Positions 9,008-17,166 of a stretch of DNA of 64,000 bases are shown here, piece by piece. The notes below the pieces were generated by a model. That model searched no databases. It saw only the letters and a program-made list of their open reading frames with translations, and had not been told where the DNA came from. Source of the stretch: Flavobacterium kayseriense. Lineage in GTDB: Bacteria > Bacteroidota > Bacteroidia > Flavobacteriales > Flavobacteriaceae. Each line of letters opens with the position of its first letter. Positions within the stretch are counted from its first letter, which is position 1. The DNA lies in NCBI RefSeq assembly GCF_014305095.1, contig NZ_JACRUI010000002.1:124001-188000 (forward strand). The letters run 5' to 3'. The position numbers were made by a program, and so were the translations under genes.

Positions 9008-10012
9008 ATGAAAATACAAGATATTCAAGCGCTAAAGTCATTATTGGCTGCGCCAAAAAAAATTGCCATCATCCCCCACAGAAGCCCTGATGGAGACGCG
9101 ATGGGCTCAACATTAGGTTTATACCACTTTCTAAAAAAATACAATCACGAACCTATCGTCATTGCTCCTAACGAATTTCCGGATTTCTTGAGCTGGATAC
9201 CAGGTTCAGAAACAGTTAAAATATTTGAAAAAGACAAGGAAAACTGTAGCAAAATCTTGGAAGAGGCTGAATTAATTTTTACCCTTGATTTTAATGCTTT
9301 GCATCGTGTAGGCGAAATGGAAAAAGTGCTTGAGAAACTCACTGCACCTTTTATAATGATTGACCATCATCAAAAGCCAGATAGTTATGCTGCCTACATG
9401 TACTCTGATACCTCGTTTGGTTCAACATGCGAAATGCTATACAATTTTATCAACTTTTTAGGAGAAGGACAAGCTATTGATAAAATCATTGGAACTTGTA
9501 TTTACACCGGAATATTAACTGATTCTGGGTCATTTAAATTTCCAGGAACGACCGGTAACACCCACCGTATTGTAGCGGACCTAATTGATTTAGGTGTCGA
9601 AAACACCCTAATTCCTGCTTTACTTTTTGAAAATAGCTCTTACAATAGGCTTCAACTTCTTGGTCGAGCACTACAAAACATGAAAGTAATACCAGAACAC
9701 CATACTTCATATATAACTTTGACGCAAGAGGAATTAAATTCTTTCCAACATGTAAAGGGTGACACAGAAGGAATTGTAAATTATGGGTTAAGTATCAAAG
9801 GAATTCATTTTACTGCTATCTTTATCGAAAACAAAGACGAAAACATTATCAAAATATCCTTCCGTTCCCAAGGCGGTTTTGACGTAAATCAATTCGCTAG
9901 AGATCATTTTAACGGCGGCGGACATCGCAATGCAGCCGGAGGAAAATCAGAATTATCTATGGCAGAAACGATTCATAAATTTGAGGATTTGGTCACTAAA
10001 ATAACAATCTAA
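9008..10012 (+). CDS. nrnA: DHH/DHHA1 phosphoesterase, NrnA-like nanoRNase / pAp phosphatase
   Basis: A 334-aa cytoplasmic enzyme. N-terminal DHH domain: HRSPDGDAMGS (about residues 24-34, first metal-binding motif), TLDFNAL (about 93) and IDHHQKPD (about 117-124). C-terminal DHHA1 domain: FNGGGHRNAAGG (about 298-309). The set and length match bifunctional oligoribonuclease/3'-phosphoadenosine-5'-phosphate phosphatases, which finish RNA degradation and remove pAp. The stop is five bases from the gldI start, so the two are one operon. Confidence 0.92.
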   Translation: MKIQDIQALKSLLAAPKKIAIIPHRSPDGDAMGSTLGLYHFLKKYNHEPIVIAPNEFPDFLSWIPGSETVKIFEKDKENCSKILEEAELIFTLDFNALHRVGEMEKVLEKLTAPFIMIDHHQKPDSYAAYMYSDTSFGSTCEMLYNFINFLGEGQAIDKIIGTCIYTGILTDSGSFKFPGTTGNTHRIVADLIDLGVENTLIPALLFENSSYNRLQLLGRALQNMKVIPEHHTSYITLTQEELNSFQHVKGDTEGIVNYGLSIKGIHFTAIFIENKDENIIKISFRSQGGFDVNQFARDHFNGGGHRNAAGGKSELSMAETIHKFEDLVTKITI

Positions 10013-10017
10013 ACCAG

Positions 10018-10701
10018 ATGAAACTAACTCATATCCTATTTCCATTTTTAATTATAGCGTTCCTTAGTGGTTGTAAACAATCACAAGAGGCAAGAAGACC
10101 TGTTTCTCAGTCCTCTGGTACTTTTATCAAAAAGTCAGTTATTAGGAATAAAAAACTAGTCGCCTCAGAGGAAGACCTTATAAAGGCACTTATCAAAAAC
10201 TCACCTACAACATCTTATATCCCATCAAAAAAAGGATATTGGTACTCCTATATAACCAAAAATGATGTAGACACTTTGAGTCCTAAAAAAGGAGATATAG
10301 CTTTTTTTGATTATGAAATTAAAGATTTAGAGGGCAACATAATCTACTCTGAGTTAGAATTGAGACCACAAGTGTACCGCGTCGATAAACAGGAAATCAT
10401 GATGGGCTTGCGAGATGGTATAAAATTGATGCACCGCAATGAGAAAGTCAATTTTCTATTTCCCTCGCATATGGGATTTGGCTATCATGGAGACAATAAA
10501 GAAATTGGTATAAATCAACCTTTGTCTTGTACAGTTACTTTAAGAGATTTTATGTCTGAAGCAAATTATAAAAAGCAAATAGAACTACGAAATTCAGTTA
10601 CACCTAGAGACGCAGCTATTCCCACTACCAACAAAAAAACAAATACTGATTCTAAAAAAACACTTCCCAATCAAACAAAAACCAAAGACAGTTTAAAATA
10701 A
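10018..10701 (+). CDS. gldI: Gliding motility lipoprotein GldI, FKBP-type PPIase
   Basis: A 227-aa lipoprotein: MKLTHILFPFLIIAFLSGC, lipobox Cys at residue 19. The mature protein holds an FKBP-like domain (about 95-185) with GLRDGIKLMHRNEKVNFLFPSH and the region PLSCTVTLRDF. The order and sequence match GldI, which in Flavobacterium johnsoniae is required for gliding and is thought to fold or stabilise Gld machinery proteins in the periplasm. The C-terminal 35 residues are Thr/Lys-rich and disordered. It lies between nrnA and two further secreted isomerases, which makes a periplasmic folding cluster. Confidence 0.9.
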   Translation: MKLTHILFPFLIIAFLSGCKQSQEARRPVSQSSGTFIKKSVIRNKKLVASEEDLIKALIKNSPTTSYIPSKKGYWYSYITKNDVDTLSPKKGDIAFFDYEIKDLEGNIIYSELELRPQVYRVDKQEIMMGLRDGIKLMHRNEKVNFLFPSHMGFGYHGDNKEIGINQPLSCTVTLRDFMSEANYKKQIELRNSVTPRDAAIPTTNKKTNTDSKKTLPNQTKTKDSLK

Positions 10702-10721
10702 AACTATAATTTATTAATCTT

Positions 10722-11840
10722 ATGAAAAAAAGACTCTTATTAATATTACTTGTCGTTGCTTCATTTTATTCTTGTAAAGAAGAGAATAGTGATTTAGCAG
10801 ATGGATTATATGCCAAAATTGAAACCAACAAAGGGGAAATTATTGTAGCATTAGATTACTTAAAAGCACCTCTTACAGTAGCAAATTTTGTTTCTTTGGC
10901 AGAAGGTCAGAATGATTTTGTGACTAATAAAAACTTAAAAGGGCGTCCTTTTTATGATGGACTGCGCTTTCACCGAGTTATAAAAGACTTCATGATTCAA
11001 ACTGGAGATCCAATGGGAACTGGATCTGGCGATGCGGGTTATAAATTCAAGGATGAATTTAGTGATTTACGTTTTGACAATGGCGGGGTTTTAGCAATGG
11101 CTAACAATGGTCCATCTACAAACAGTAGTCAATTTTTCATCACCCATGTAGCAACGCCTTGGTTAGATGGTAAGCATACTATTTTTGGTCATGTAGTTGG
11201 AAACGGAATGGATGTTGTCAACTTAATCGATCAAAATGATTTGATGAAAAAAGTAACAATCATCCGAAAAGGAGAAGCAGCCAAAAAATTCAATGACGTT
11301 AAGGTTTTTTATGATTATTTCTCTATTGAAGCTGATAAGCAGCTAAAGCAAGCGGAGATGGAAGAGCAAGGGAAAAAAGAATATGAAGAAAAATATGGTG
11401 AAGTTATTCAAGATAAAATAAGTTATTTTGAAGCTTTAAAAAGCAAAGCAAATAAAACTTCCACTGGGCTTAAATATGTAATTACTAAAAAAGGAGAAGG
11501 TAAAAAGCCTTCTGCAGGAACAGCACTTTCAATCGCATATGCCGGTTTTCTTAAAGATGGCACCATGTTTGACACAAGCATTGAAGATGTAGCAAAAACT
11601 TTTGGAAAACACGATCAACAACGTGCAGCACAAGGTGGATACGAACCGATTCCGTTTCAAGCAGGCAAAAAAGATGGAATGATTCCTGGTTTTATAGAAG
11701 GAATTGAGCAGATGTCTTTTGGTGATAAAGCCATCTTATTTATTCCGTCGCATTTAGCGTATGGCGCTGGAGGTGCAGGAAATGTTATACCACCTTATTC
11801 TGATATTATTTTCGAAGTAGAGTTACTTGAAAAAAAATAA
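10722..11840 (+). CDS. Lipoprotein peptidyl-prolyl isomerase, cyclophilin-FKBP fusion
   Basis: A 372-aa lipoprotein (MKKRLLLILLVVASFYSC, Cys 18). Residues about 27-190 form a cyclophilin domain: GRPFYDGLRFHRVIKDFMIQ with the catalytic Arg in FHRV, and NSSQFFITH. Residues about 265-372 form an FKBP domain with FKDGTMFDTS, GMIPGFIEGIEQM and PPYSDIIFEVELLEKK. A Lys/Glu-rich helical linker joins them. Both domains speed up proline isomerisation, so this is a two-active-site periplasmic foldase. It lies 20 bases after gldI and is a close paralogue of the next gene. Confidence 0.93.
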   Translation: MKKRLLLILLVVASFYSCKEENSDLADGLYAKIETNKGEIIVALDYLKAPLTVANFVSLAEGQNDFVTNKNLKGRPFYDGLRFHRVIKDFMIQTGDPMGTGSGDAGYKFKDEFSDLRFDNGGVLAMANNGPSTNSSQFFITHVATPWLDGKHTIFGHVVGNGMDVVNLIDQNDLMKKVTIIRKGEAAKKFNDVKVFYDYFSIEADKQLKQAEMEEQGKKEYEEKYGEVIQDKISYFEALKSKANKTSTGLKYVITKKGEGKKPSAGTALSIAYAGFLKDGTMFDTSIEDVAKTFGKHDQQRAAQGGYEPIPFQAGKKDGMIPGFIEGIEQMSFGDKAILFIPSHLAYGAGGAGNVIPPYSDIIFEVELLEKK

Positions 11841-11873
11841 ACCTAAATCATACTAGAATTTAATTTAAAAAAA

Positions 11874-13034
11874 ATGAAATTAAAATTTTTATTTATTGCC
11901 CTATTGGCTATTTGCAACCTCCATGCGCAGGACACAACTAAAAAAAAGCCAGCTACTACAGTTGCAAAGAAAACAGCTGTTGAAGAAGGAATATTTGCTA
12001 CTATTTCTACAAGTAAAGGAGACATTACCGTAATGCTGGAGTATGTAAAAACACCTGTAACAGTAGCTCATTTTATTTCAATTGCTGAAGGAAAAAACAC
12101 TTTTGTAACAGAACCAAAGTTGAAAGGAAAACCATTCTATGATGGACTTGTATTTCATCGTGTTATTAAAGATTTCATGATTCAAACAGGTGATCCTACA
12201 GGTTCTGGTTCAGGAGGAACAAGTTATTCCTTTAAGGATGAATTTATATCTGATTTAAAATTTAATAAAGGCGGGATTTTGGCAATGGCAAACTCAGGAC
12301 CAGCATCTAATTCTAGTCAGTTCTTCATAACACACAAGGATACACCTTGGTTAAATGGCAAACACACTATTTTTGGTCATGTTACTGCTGGGATGGATGT
12401 TGTTAATAGCATTACTCAAGGAGATGTGATGACGAAAGTTACGATTATTAGAAAAGGCGCTGCAGCAAAGAAATTTGATGCTGTAAAAACATTTGCAGAT
12501 TACTACAATAACAAAGAAGGTGATGCTAAAAAACAAGCGGCAATAGCTGCTGAAGCAGAAAAAATAGAAAATGCTAAATACGCTTCGGTAATTGCTAAAA
12601 AATTAGCTTATTTTACTGAAATGAAAGCGACAGCTACTACTACTGAATCTGGTCTAACATATAAAGTAGTAAAAACAGAGAACGGAATCAAGCCTGTTGA
12701 CGGTTCTACATTTTATTTTCATTACGCTGGCTATTTTGAAGACGGAACACTCTTTGACAGTAGTTACGAGGAAGTAAACAAAGAATACGGTAAATTTGAT
12801 GCCAATAGAGCAATGCAAAACGGATACAAGGCTTTCCCTTTCCAAGCTGGTAAAAAAGATGGAATGATTCCCGGTTTTATAGAAGGATTAAGTCTTATCA
12901 ATTATGGCGATAAAGTATTACTTTTTCTTCCTGCTAAGCTTGCTTACGGAGAAAGAGGCGCAGGAGGTGTAATACCCCCTAACGCTAATTTAATTTTTGA
13001 AATTGAAATGTTCGAGAAACCCACAACAAATTAA
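11874..13034 (+). CDS. Periplasmic peptidyl-prolyl isomerase, cyclophilin-FKBP fusion
   Basis: A 386-aa protein with the same domain order as its upstream neighbour: cyclophilin (about 40-205; FHRVIKDFMIQTGDP, SNSSQFFITH), helical linker, FKBP (about 275-383; FEDGTLFDSS, GMIPGFIEGLSLI, PPNANLIFEIEMFEK). The difference is the export signal: MKLKFLFIALLAICNLHAQ has no lipobox Cys, so the product is soluble in the periplasm or secreted. Tandem duplication followed by a split in location is the simple explanation. It is the last gene of the nrnA-gldI unit, which closes at the terminator at 13063-13100. Confidence 0.93.
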   Translation: MKLKFLFIALLAICNLHAQDTTKKKPATTVAKKTAVEEGIFATISTSKGDITVMLEYVKTPVTVAHFISIAEGKNTFVTEPKLKGKPFYDGLVFHRVIKDFMIQTGDPTGSGSGGTSYSFKDEFISDLKFNKGGILAMANSGPASNSSQFFITHKDTPWLNGKHTIFGHVTAGMDVVNSITQGDVMTKVTIIRKGAAAKKFDAVKTFADYYNNKEGDAKKQAAIAAEAEKIENAKYASVIAKKLAYFTEMKATATTTESGLTYKVVKTENGIKPVDGSTFYFHYAGYFEDGTLFDSSYEEVNKEYGKFDANRAMQNGYKAFPFQAGKKDGMIPGFIEGLSLINYGDKVLLFLPAKLAYGERGAGGVIPPNANLIFEIEMFEKPTTN

Positions 13035-13062
13035 TAAAGAACGCATCTTAATTGATTTAAAT

Positions 13063-13100
13063 AGAGAATCCCAATACATGGTTATGTACTGGGATTCTCT
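13063..13100. terminator. Bidirectional terminator after the PPIase operon
   Basis: Perfect 11-bp stem AGAGAATCCCA / TGGGATTCTCT (13063-13073, 13090-13100), with an inner 5-bp stem after one mismatch. It lies between convergent genes ending at 13034 (+) and 13126 (-). Confidence 0.8.
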
Positions 13101-13125
13101 TATTTATTGAAGTTTCTTAGAGAGT

Positions 13126-13563
13126 TTAGCTCTTAAACTTCCAATCGAACTCATCTTTTTGATTAATGATAGCACCAATCTCAAATTTTACAACTTCCTC
13201 GAATTCCGTTTGTAAAATGATCCAGTTTTCTTCATTGAAATAGTTTTCAAAGGTATCAAACTCCTCTTGCGTAAATTTAATAACTCCCTTCGCAGAAAGA
13301 TCTTTTTTAACATCGGCTATTTGTCTACCAATAACTTTAGTTCCAAATAAATCTAAATCAGCACTTGAAGCAACCATGTATCCTAATTTTAGATCTTCTT
13401 CTTGGTAGAAGGTCAACCGTATTTTTAGTTTATTGTAGGCATAAATTACGTTATCATCTTCATCCTTATAATTTCTATCTGGCTTACCATAGATGGCAGT
13501 AACATCCTTTTGCTTCATCCCGAAAATGAGTTTATCAATTCCGTTTTTCAAATTTATTTTCAT
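13126..13563 (-). CDS. Conserved-looking hypothetical protein
   Basis: A 145-aa soluble acidic protein without signal peptide. The opening FGMKQKDVTAIYGKPDRNY resembles the start of small domains that read 'GM...DV...G.P', seen in several unrelated short proteins, but no family can be named. Alternating strands and helices are likely. It is separated by about 96 bases from the acetyltransferase gene upstream and may be co-transcribed with it. Function unknown. Confidence 0.7.
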   Translation of the reverse strand: MKINLKNGIDKLIFGMKQKDVTAIYGKPDRNYKDEDDNVIYAYNKLKIRLTFYQEEDLKLGYMVASSADLDLFGTKVIGRQIADVKKDLSAKGVIKFTQEEFDTFENYFNEENWIILQTEFEEVVKFEIGAIINQKDEFDWKFKS

Positions 13564-13659
13564 TTGCTTGTATTTTTTACAAAGTTCGCAAAGTTTTAAT
13601 AAACTAAGCTATGTTATTTATTCATTATTTTCAAAATTACTTCTAGAGCTATTATTCTT

Positions 13660-14268
13660 TTATGAAATCAAACGAGCTAATAATTGATGTTTAATCGTAC
13701 TAAACCACTCTTCTTTGAGAATACTTAGTATAATACTATCTCGTCGTAATTCACTGCCTAAAATGGGCATATGATTCCGTAATATTCCTTCAACCGTGCA
13801 ACCAATACTTTTCATAGCGGCTATACTCGCAAGATTACTATTATCAGCTCTAAACTCGATGCGTTCTATTCCCATGGTTTCAAAAGCAAATTGTAACAAT
13901 AAGAATTTACAATTTTTATTTAATAGCGTTCCCCTAAAATCTTTTCCATACCATGTATAACCTATACAAAGTGTTTTATGAGAAAGGTTAATATCATAAA
14001 AGCGTGTGCTTCCCGCATATTTAGCTGATTTTTTATCGAAAACGATAAAAGGAAATTCGGATTTATTTGCTTTTCCTTTTAATGCTAGTTGAATGTATTT
14101 TTCAAGATTTTCTTTTCCGTTAGCCCGAATTAGCGAAAACTGCCATGTATCAGGCTCGTTAATAGAAAATTCTAAAAGATTTTCTACATCTGAACTCAAA
14201 AGTGGACGAAGCAAAACAGATTCATTTTCTAAAACCAAATCTGGGAAAGAGTCAAAAGTTATCTGCAT
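13660..14268 (-). CDS. GNAT family N-acetyltransferase (RimJ/RimL-like)
   Basis: A 202-aa cytoplasmic protein. It has the RimJ/RimL-type layout: substrate side SVLLRPLLSSDVENLLEFS, then a core with IGYTWYGKDFRGTLLNKNCKFLLLQFAFE (acetyl-CoA-binding loop, about residues 101-130), then RIEFRADNSNLASIAAMKSIGCTVEGILRNH, the typical motif in which one side chain sits on the acetyl-CoA. Likely transfers acetyl from acetyl-CoA to an amine on a protein or small molecule; the substrate cannot be read from the sequence. It is followed on the minus strand by the hypothetical gene at 13126. Confidence 0.85.
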   Translation of the reverse strand: MQITFDSFPDLVLENESVLLRPLLSSDVENLLEFSINEPDTWQFSLIRANGKENLEKYIQLALKGKANKSEFPFIVFDKKSAKYAGSTRFYDINLSHKTLCIGYTWYGKDFRGTLLNKNCKFLLLQFAFETMGIERIEFRADNSNLASIAAMKSIGCTVEGILRNHMPILGSELRRDSIILSILKEEWFSTIKHQLLARLIS

Positions 14269-14326
14269 CGTACATTTACTACTAAAACTTTAGAATACTA
14301 TTAGAACAATACTAACTTAACTGCAT

Positions 14327-14689
14327 CTACTCCTCCTCATACATTTCGTCATAACGTGCAGGAATTTGTGGATCGTAAAGCGGACATTTGAATTCTTCCA
14401 TTATCCCAACTAAGGTATCCATAGTTTTCCCTGCTGTACCGTAACAATCAATTTGAACACTTTGCGAAGTAGTGCGTACATGAAAGGCACCTACTCCAGT
14501 CGTGTTTTTCCAGCTTGAGTCGTCTACTTTTTCCCATTTGGCAAAAACGGTTGCTATCCTATTGCGAATAAATTGAATAGGCAGCTCTTCCAGACCTTGA
14601 ACAGATGGTTCTACTTCTAAAGCCTCGTAAACTTCTTGATGGTTCAAATACACCTCGTCTAAGTATTTCCAAAACAGTAATTCGTACAT
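14327..14689 (-). CDS. Conserved-looking hypothetical protein
   Basis: A 120-aa acidic cytoplasmic protein starting MYELLFWKYLDEVYLNHQEVYEAL, with no signal peptide or membrane segment. The middle has a strand-rich part (GVGAFHVRTTSQSVQIDCYG) and the end is acidic (DEMYEEE). I do not recognise the family. The next gene downstream is the acetyltransferase (58-base gap) and the one upstream is purM, separated by a dispersed repeat. Confidence 0.65.
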   Translation of the reverse strand: MYELLFWKYLDEVYLNHQEVYEALEVEPSVQGLEELPIQFIRNRIATVFAKWEKVDDSSWKNTTGVGAFHVRTTSQSVQIDCYGTAGKTMDTLVGIMEEFKCPLYDPQIPARYDEMYEEE

Positions 14690-14742
14690 AGTGTTTGCTT
14701 TTTTATAACAGATAATATCTTAATTTTTCTACTACTTTAAGT

Positions 14743-14835
14743 TAGCCGCAATAATATTAAAAATCCTTTTCTGCCGGTTCCGATAGTTATTGGTACAGAA
14801 TAAAAGATTGCAGCAGAAGGGGGGATTAACTCCTA
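14743..14835 (+). repeat. Dispersed intergenic repeat, copy A (divergent)
   Basis: One of five copies. The right foot AAAAGATTGCAGC (about 14802-14814) followed by GGATTAACTCCT matches copy D closely; the left foot (TAGCC...AAATCC) is more worn. The tip between the feet has its own short hairpin (CCGAT...ATTGG). It lies just downstream of the purM stop. Confidence 0.65.
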
Positions 14836-14841
14836 GAAAAA

Positions 14842-16020
14842 TTAATATTCAAAAGTTCCATACTCACTTGTTATAGTCAGTTTTTTAGTGGTAGCAGCTT
14901 CTACCCTTCCTACGATGCGAGCATCTACATTGAATGATTTGGAAATAGCTATAATATCCTGTGCAACGGCCTCAGGAACGTACAATTCCATACGGTGACC
15001 ACAGTTAAAAACTTGATACATCTCCTTCCAGTCTGTTTTGGATTGCCCTTGAATAAGCTGGAACAAAGGTGGAATTGGAAATAAATTGTCTTTTATAATA
15101 TGTAAGTTTTCTACAAAATGTAAAATTTTAGTTTGCGCACCACCACTACAATGCACCATTCCGTGTATTTCGTTCGATGTGTATTTATCTAAAATTTGCT
15201 TGATAATTGGCGCATAGGTTCGAGTTGGTGAGAGGACTAACTGTCCTGCATCAATAGGAGAATTAGCCACTGCATCAGTCAAATTTATTTGACCCGAATA
15301 AATTAGCTCTTCTGGAACTGCAGCATCGAAACTTTCAGGATATTTGGTGGCTAAATATTTACCAAAGACATCATGACGAGCAGATGTAAGTCCGTTACTT
15401 CCCATTCCGCCATTATAACTTTTTTCGTAAGTTGCTTGTCCGAAAGATTCTAAACCCACGATTACGTCACCTGCTTGAATATTTGCGTTATCGATCACTT
15501 TTGAACGTTTCATACGTGCTGTAACAGTTGAATCGACGATAATCGTACGAACAATATCACCTACATCAGCTGTCTCACCACCAGTGGAATGAATGGTTAC
15601 CCCAAAAGTGGCTAACTCTTTTATTAATTCCTCAGTCCCATTGATTATTGCTGAAATCACCTCAGCAGTTATTAGATTTTTATTCCTACCTATGGTGGAG
15701 GAAAGTAAAATATTATCGGTTGCTCCCACACATAATAGGTCATCGATATTCATGATTAAGGCATCTTGTGCAATACCTTTCCACACAGAAATATCTCCTG
15801 TTTCCTTCCAATACATGTACGCTAATGAGGATTTTGTTCCTGCTCCATCTGCGTGCATAATCAAGCAATAGTCATCATCCTGCGTTAAATAATCAGGGAC
15901 AATTTTACAAAATGCTTGAGGAAATAATCCTTTGTCTATATTTTTTATGGCATTATGCACATCTTCCTTTGATGCCGAAACACCGCGCTGTGCATATCTT
16001 TTTGAAGTATCTAAACTCAT
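14842..16020 (-). CDS. purM: Phosphoribosylformylglycinamidine cyclo-ligase (AIR synthase), Bacteroidota form
   Basis: A 392-aa protein of the PurM/ThiL/SelD superfamily. It closes FGAM to AIR with ATP, step five of purine synthesis. Visible: the N-terminal SLDTSKRYAQRGVSASKEDV (family entry YxxAGV-like), HADGAGTKSS (about residues 56-65), AQDALIMNIDDLLCVGAT (about 86-103), STGGETADVGD (about 146-156) and VHCSGGAQTKI in the C-terminal domain. It is longer than the roughly 345-aa E. coli enzyme, as is usual for this phylum. Single gene with its own promoter; guaA, purU and folE in this window are other parts of purine and one-carbon metabolism but are not linked to it. Confidence 0.88.
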   Translation of the reverse strand: MSLDTSKRYAQRGVSASKEDVHNAIKNIDKGLFPQAFCKIVPDYLTQDDDYCLIMHADGAGTKSSLAYMYWKETGDISVWKGIAQDALIMNIDDLLCVGATDNILLSSTIGRNKNLITAEVISAIINGTEELIKELATFGVTIHSTGGETADVGDIVRTIIVDSTVTARMKRSKVIDNANIQAGDVIVGLESFGQATYEKSYNGGMGSNGLTSARHDVFGKYLATKYPESFDAAVPEELIYSGQINLTDAVANSPIDAGQLVLSPTRTYAPIIKQILDKYTSNEIHGMVHCSGGAQTKILHFVENLHIIKDNLFPIPPLFQLIQGQSKTDWKEMYQVFNCGHRMELYVPEAVAQDIIAISKSFNVDARIVGRVEAATTKKLTITSEYGTFEY

Positions 16021-16048
16021 GTAGTGTAGTTGTGTTGGCTGTTTTTAG

Positions 16049-16073
16049 ACAACCGGGTTGTGCGGCAAATATA
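16049..16073 (-). promoter_or_regulatory. purM promoter with palindrome over the RNA start
   Basis: On the minus strand a TATATTTG -7 box occupies 16073-16066. Six to 17 bases downstream is the palindrome ACAACC-G-GGTTGT (16049-16061), placed over the expected transcription start. It could be an operator or a leader hairpin. No convincing -33 box was seen. Confidence 0.4.
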
Positions 16074-16119
16074 CAAATTTGATTTAGGAATCAGAACTAA
16101 GAATTTAGGATTATTAACA

Positions 16120-16962
16120 CTATTTTTGAATCACTAAAATCTCGACTCTCCTATTTGCCACTCGCTCTGCTTCATTTTTTTCGGGTAATGCATACAGGGG
16201 TTTGCTGCTTCCAAAACCGCGGTGCCCTAATCTCGAAGTTGCAATACCATTTCTAATTAAATAATCAAAAACGAACTTTGATCTACGGTAGGATAGTTTT
16301 ACATCATTAGGATCACTATTACAGCATATATGACCATAAATATTGATCTTTAATTGGGCGTTCCTTTTCAATGCTTCCAACAAGCTAGATAGTACTGGCT
16401 CCGATTCAGTCACTATTTTTTCTGAATTAAAGTAAAAGTTCAAATTTTGAATCTGAACTAAATCACCAACTTTAGCATTTTCTAATTGATTAAGAATCGA
16501 ACTGTCTTCGAGCTTTGCAGTAGGTTTCTTTTCTTGCGGTTTTGTTGCTTCTTGTCCTGCAGTAGAAGAATTACTATTTTCCATCTTAGCTTCAAACGAT
16601 TGGTAATAGACTATCACTTTTCGGTTTTCACTTTGAATCTTTGCTTGATCAAAATTCTCACCTATTGCGCCAATGACGAGTTTATCATCAAGTTTTACAG
16701 CATTGCTTTGTAATAATGCAAGAACAGCATTTATTCTGCGAGACGCCAATAATTCATTATATTTATTTGTATCAATACTATCGCAATATCCTTCAATTTT
16801 TAGAATAGTTACTTGATTGGATTGTTTGATCCAATTATCAAAAGCTACAATCGATTTCTTATTAACAACATCTTTATTGAAATCAAAAAATAATTGAAGT
16901 TTTTCCTGTCCAAAGGTAGAAATGAAACCAAATAAAAGAAACAGAGTAAAGTTTAATTTCAT
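16120..16962 (-). CDS. Protein with two OmpA-like domains
   Basis: A 280-aa secreted protein (signal MKLNFTLFLLFGFISTFGQ). An N-terminal degenerate OmpA-like domain (about 22-125: FFDFNKDVV, IEGYCDSIDTNKYNELLASRR) is joined by a Lys/Ser-rich linker to a normal OmpA C-domain (about 170-280: FYFNSEKIV, INIYGHICCNSDPNDVKLSYRR, RRVEILVIQK). Such domains hold peptidoglycan. There is no beta-barrel part, so it is periplasmic rather than integral. A strong terminator at 17104-17138 separates it from the curli operon upstream, so I do not count it as part of that operon. Confidence 0.85.
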   Translation of the reverse strand: MKLNFTLFLLFGFISTFGQEKLQLFFDFNKDVVNKKSIVAFDNWIKQSNQVTILKIEGYCDSIDTNKYNELLASRRINAVLALLQSNAVKLDDKLVIGAIGENFDQAKIQSENRKVIVYYQSFEAKMENSNSSTAGQEATKPQEKKPTAKLEDSSILNQLENAKVGDLVQIQNLNFYFNSEKIVTESEPVLSSLLEALKRNAQLKINIYGHICCNSDPNDVKLSYRRSKFVFDYLIRNGIATSRLGHRGFGSSKPLYALPEKNEAERVANRRVEILVIQK

Positions 16963-17103
16963 GAGATGCTTTTGTTTTTAGAACGAAAAAATTACAGAAG
17001 TAGTATATTAAAATCTGTTGAGACCTGCTAAATTAATTATAAAGTTCGTCTTAACGTTTCAATAGTATTGAAAATGCCAAGTATACTATTGTAGTATAAA
17101 ACA

Positions 17104-17138
17104 AAAAAATACCCAGTCACTGTTGCTGGGTATTTTTT
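17104..17138. terminator. Terminator of the curli operon
   Basis: Stem AAAAAATACCCAG / CTGGGTATTTTTT (17104-17116, 17126-17138), 13 bp, with a T run in either direction. It lies 28 bases after the stop of the last operon gene (17167). Confidence 0.85.
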
Positions 17139-17166
17139 GAACTAATTTTTTATACTTGAGAACTAT

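Noticed and set aside
16120..16962. OmpA protein as part of the curli operon
   Set aside because: A strong 13-bp terminator at 17104-17138 lies between it and the last curli gene.
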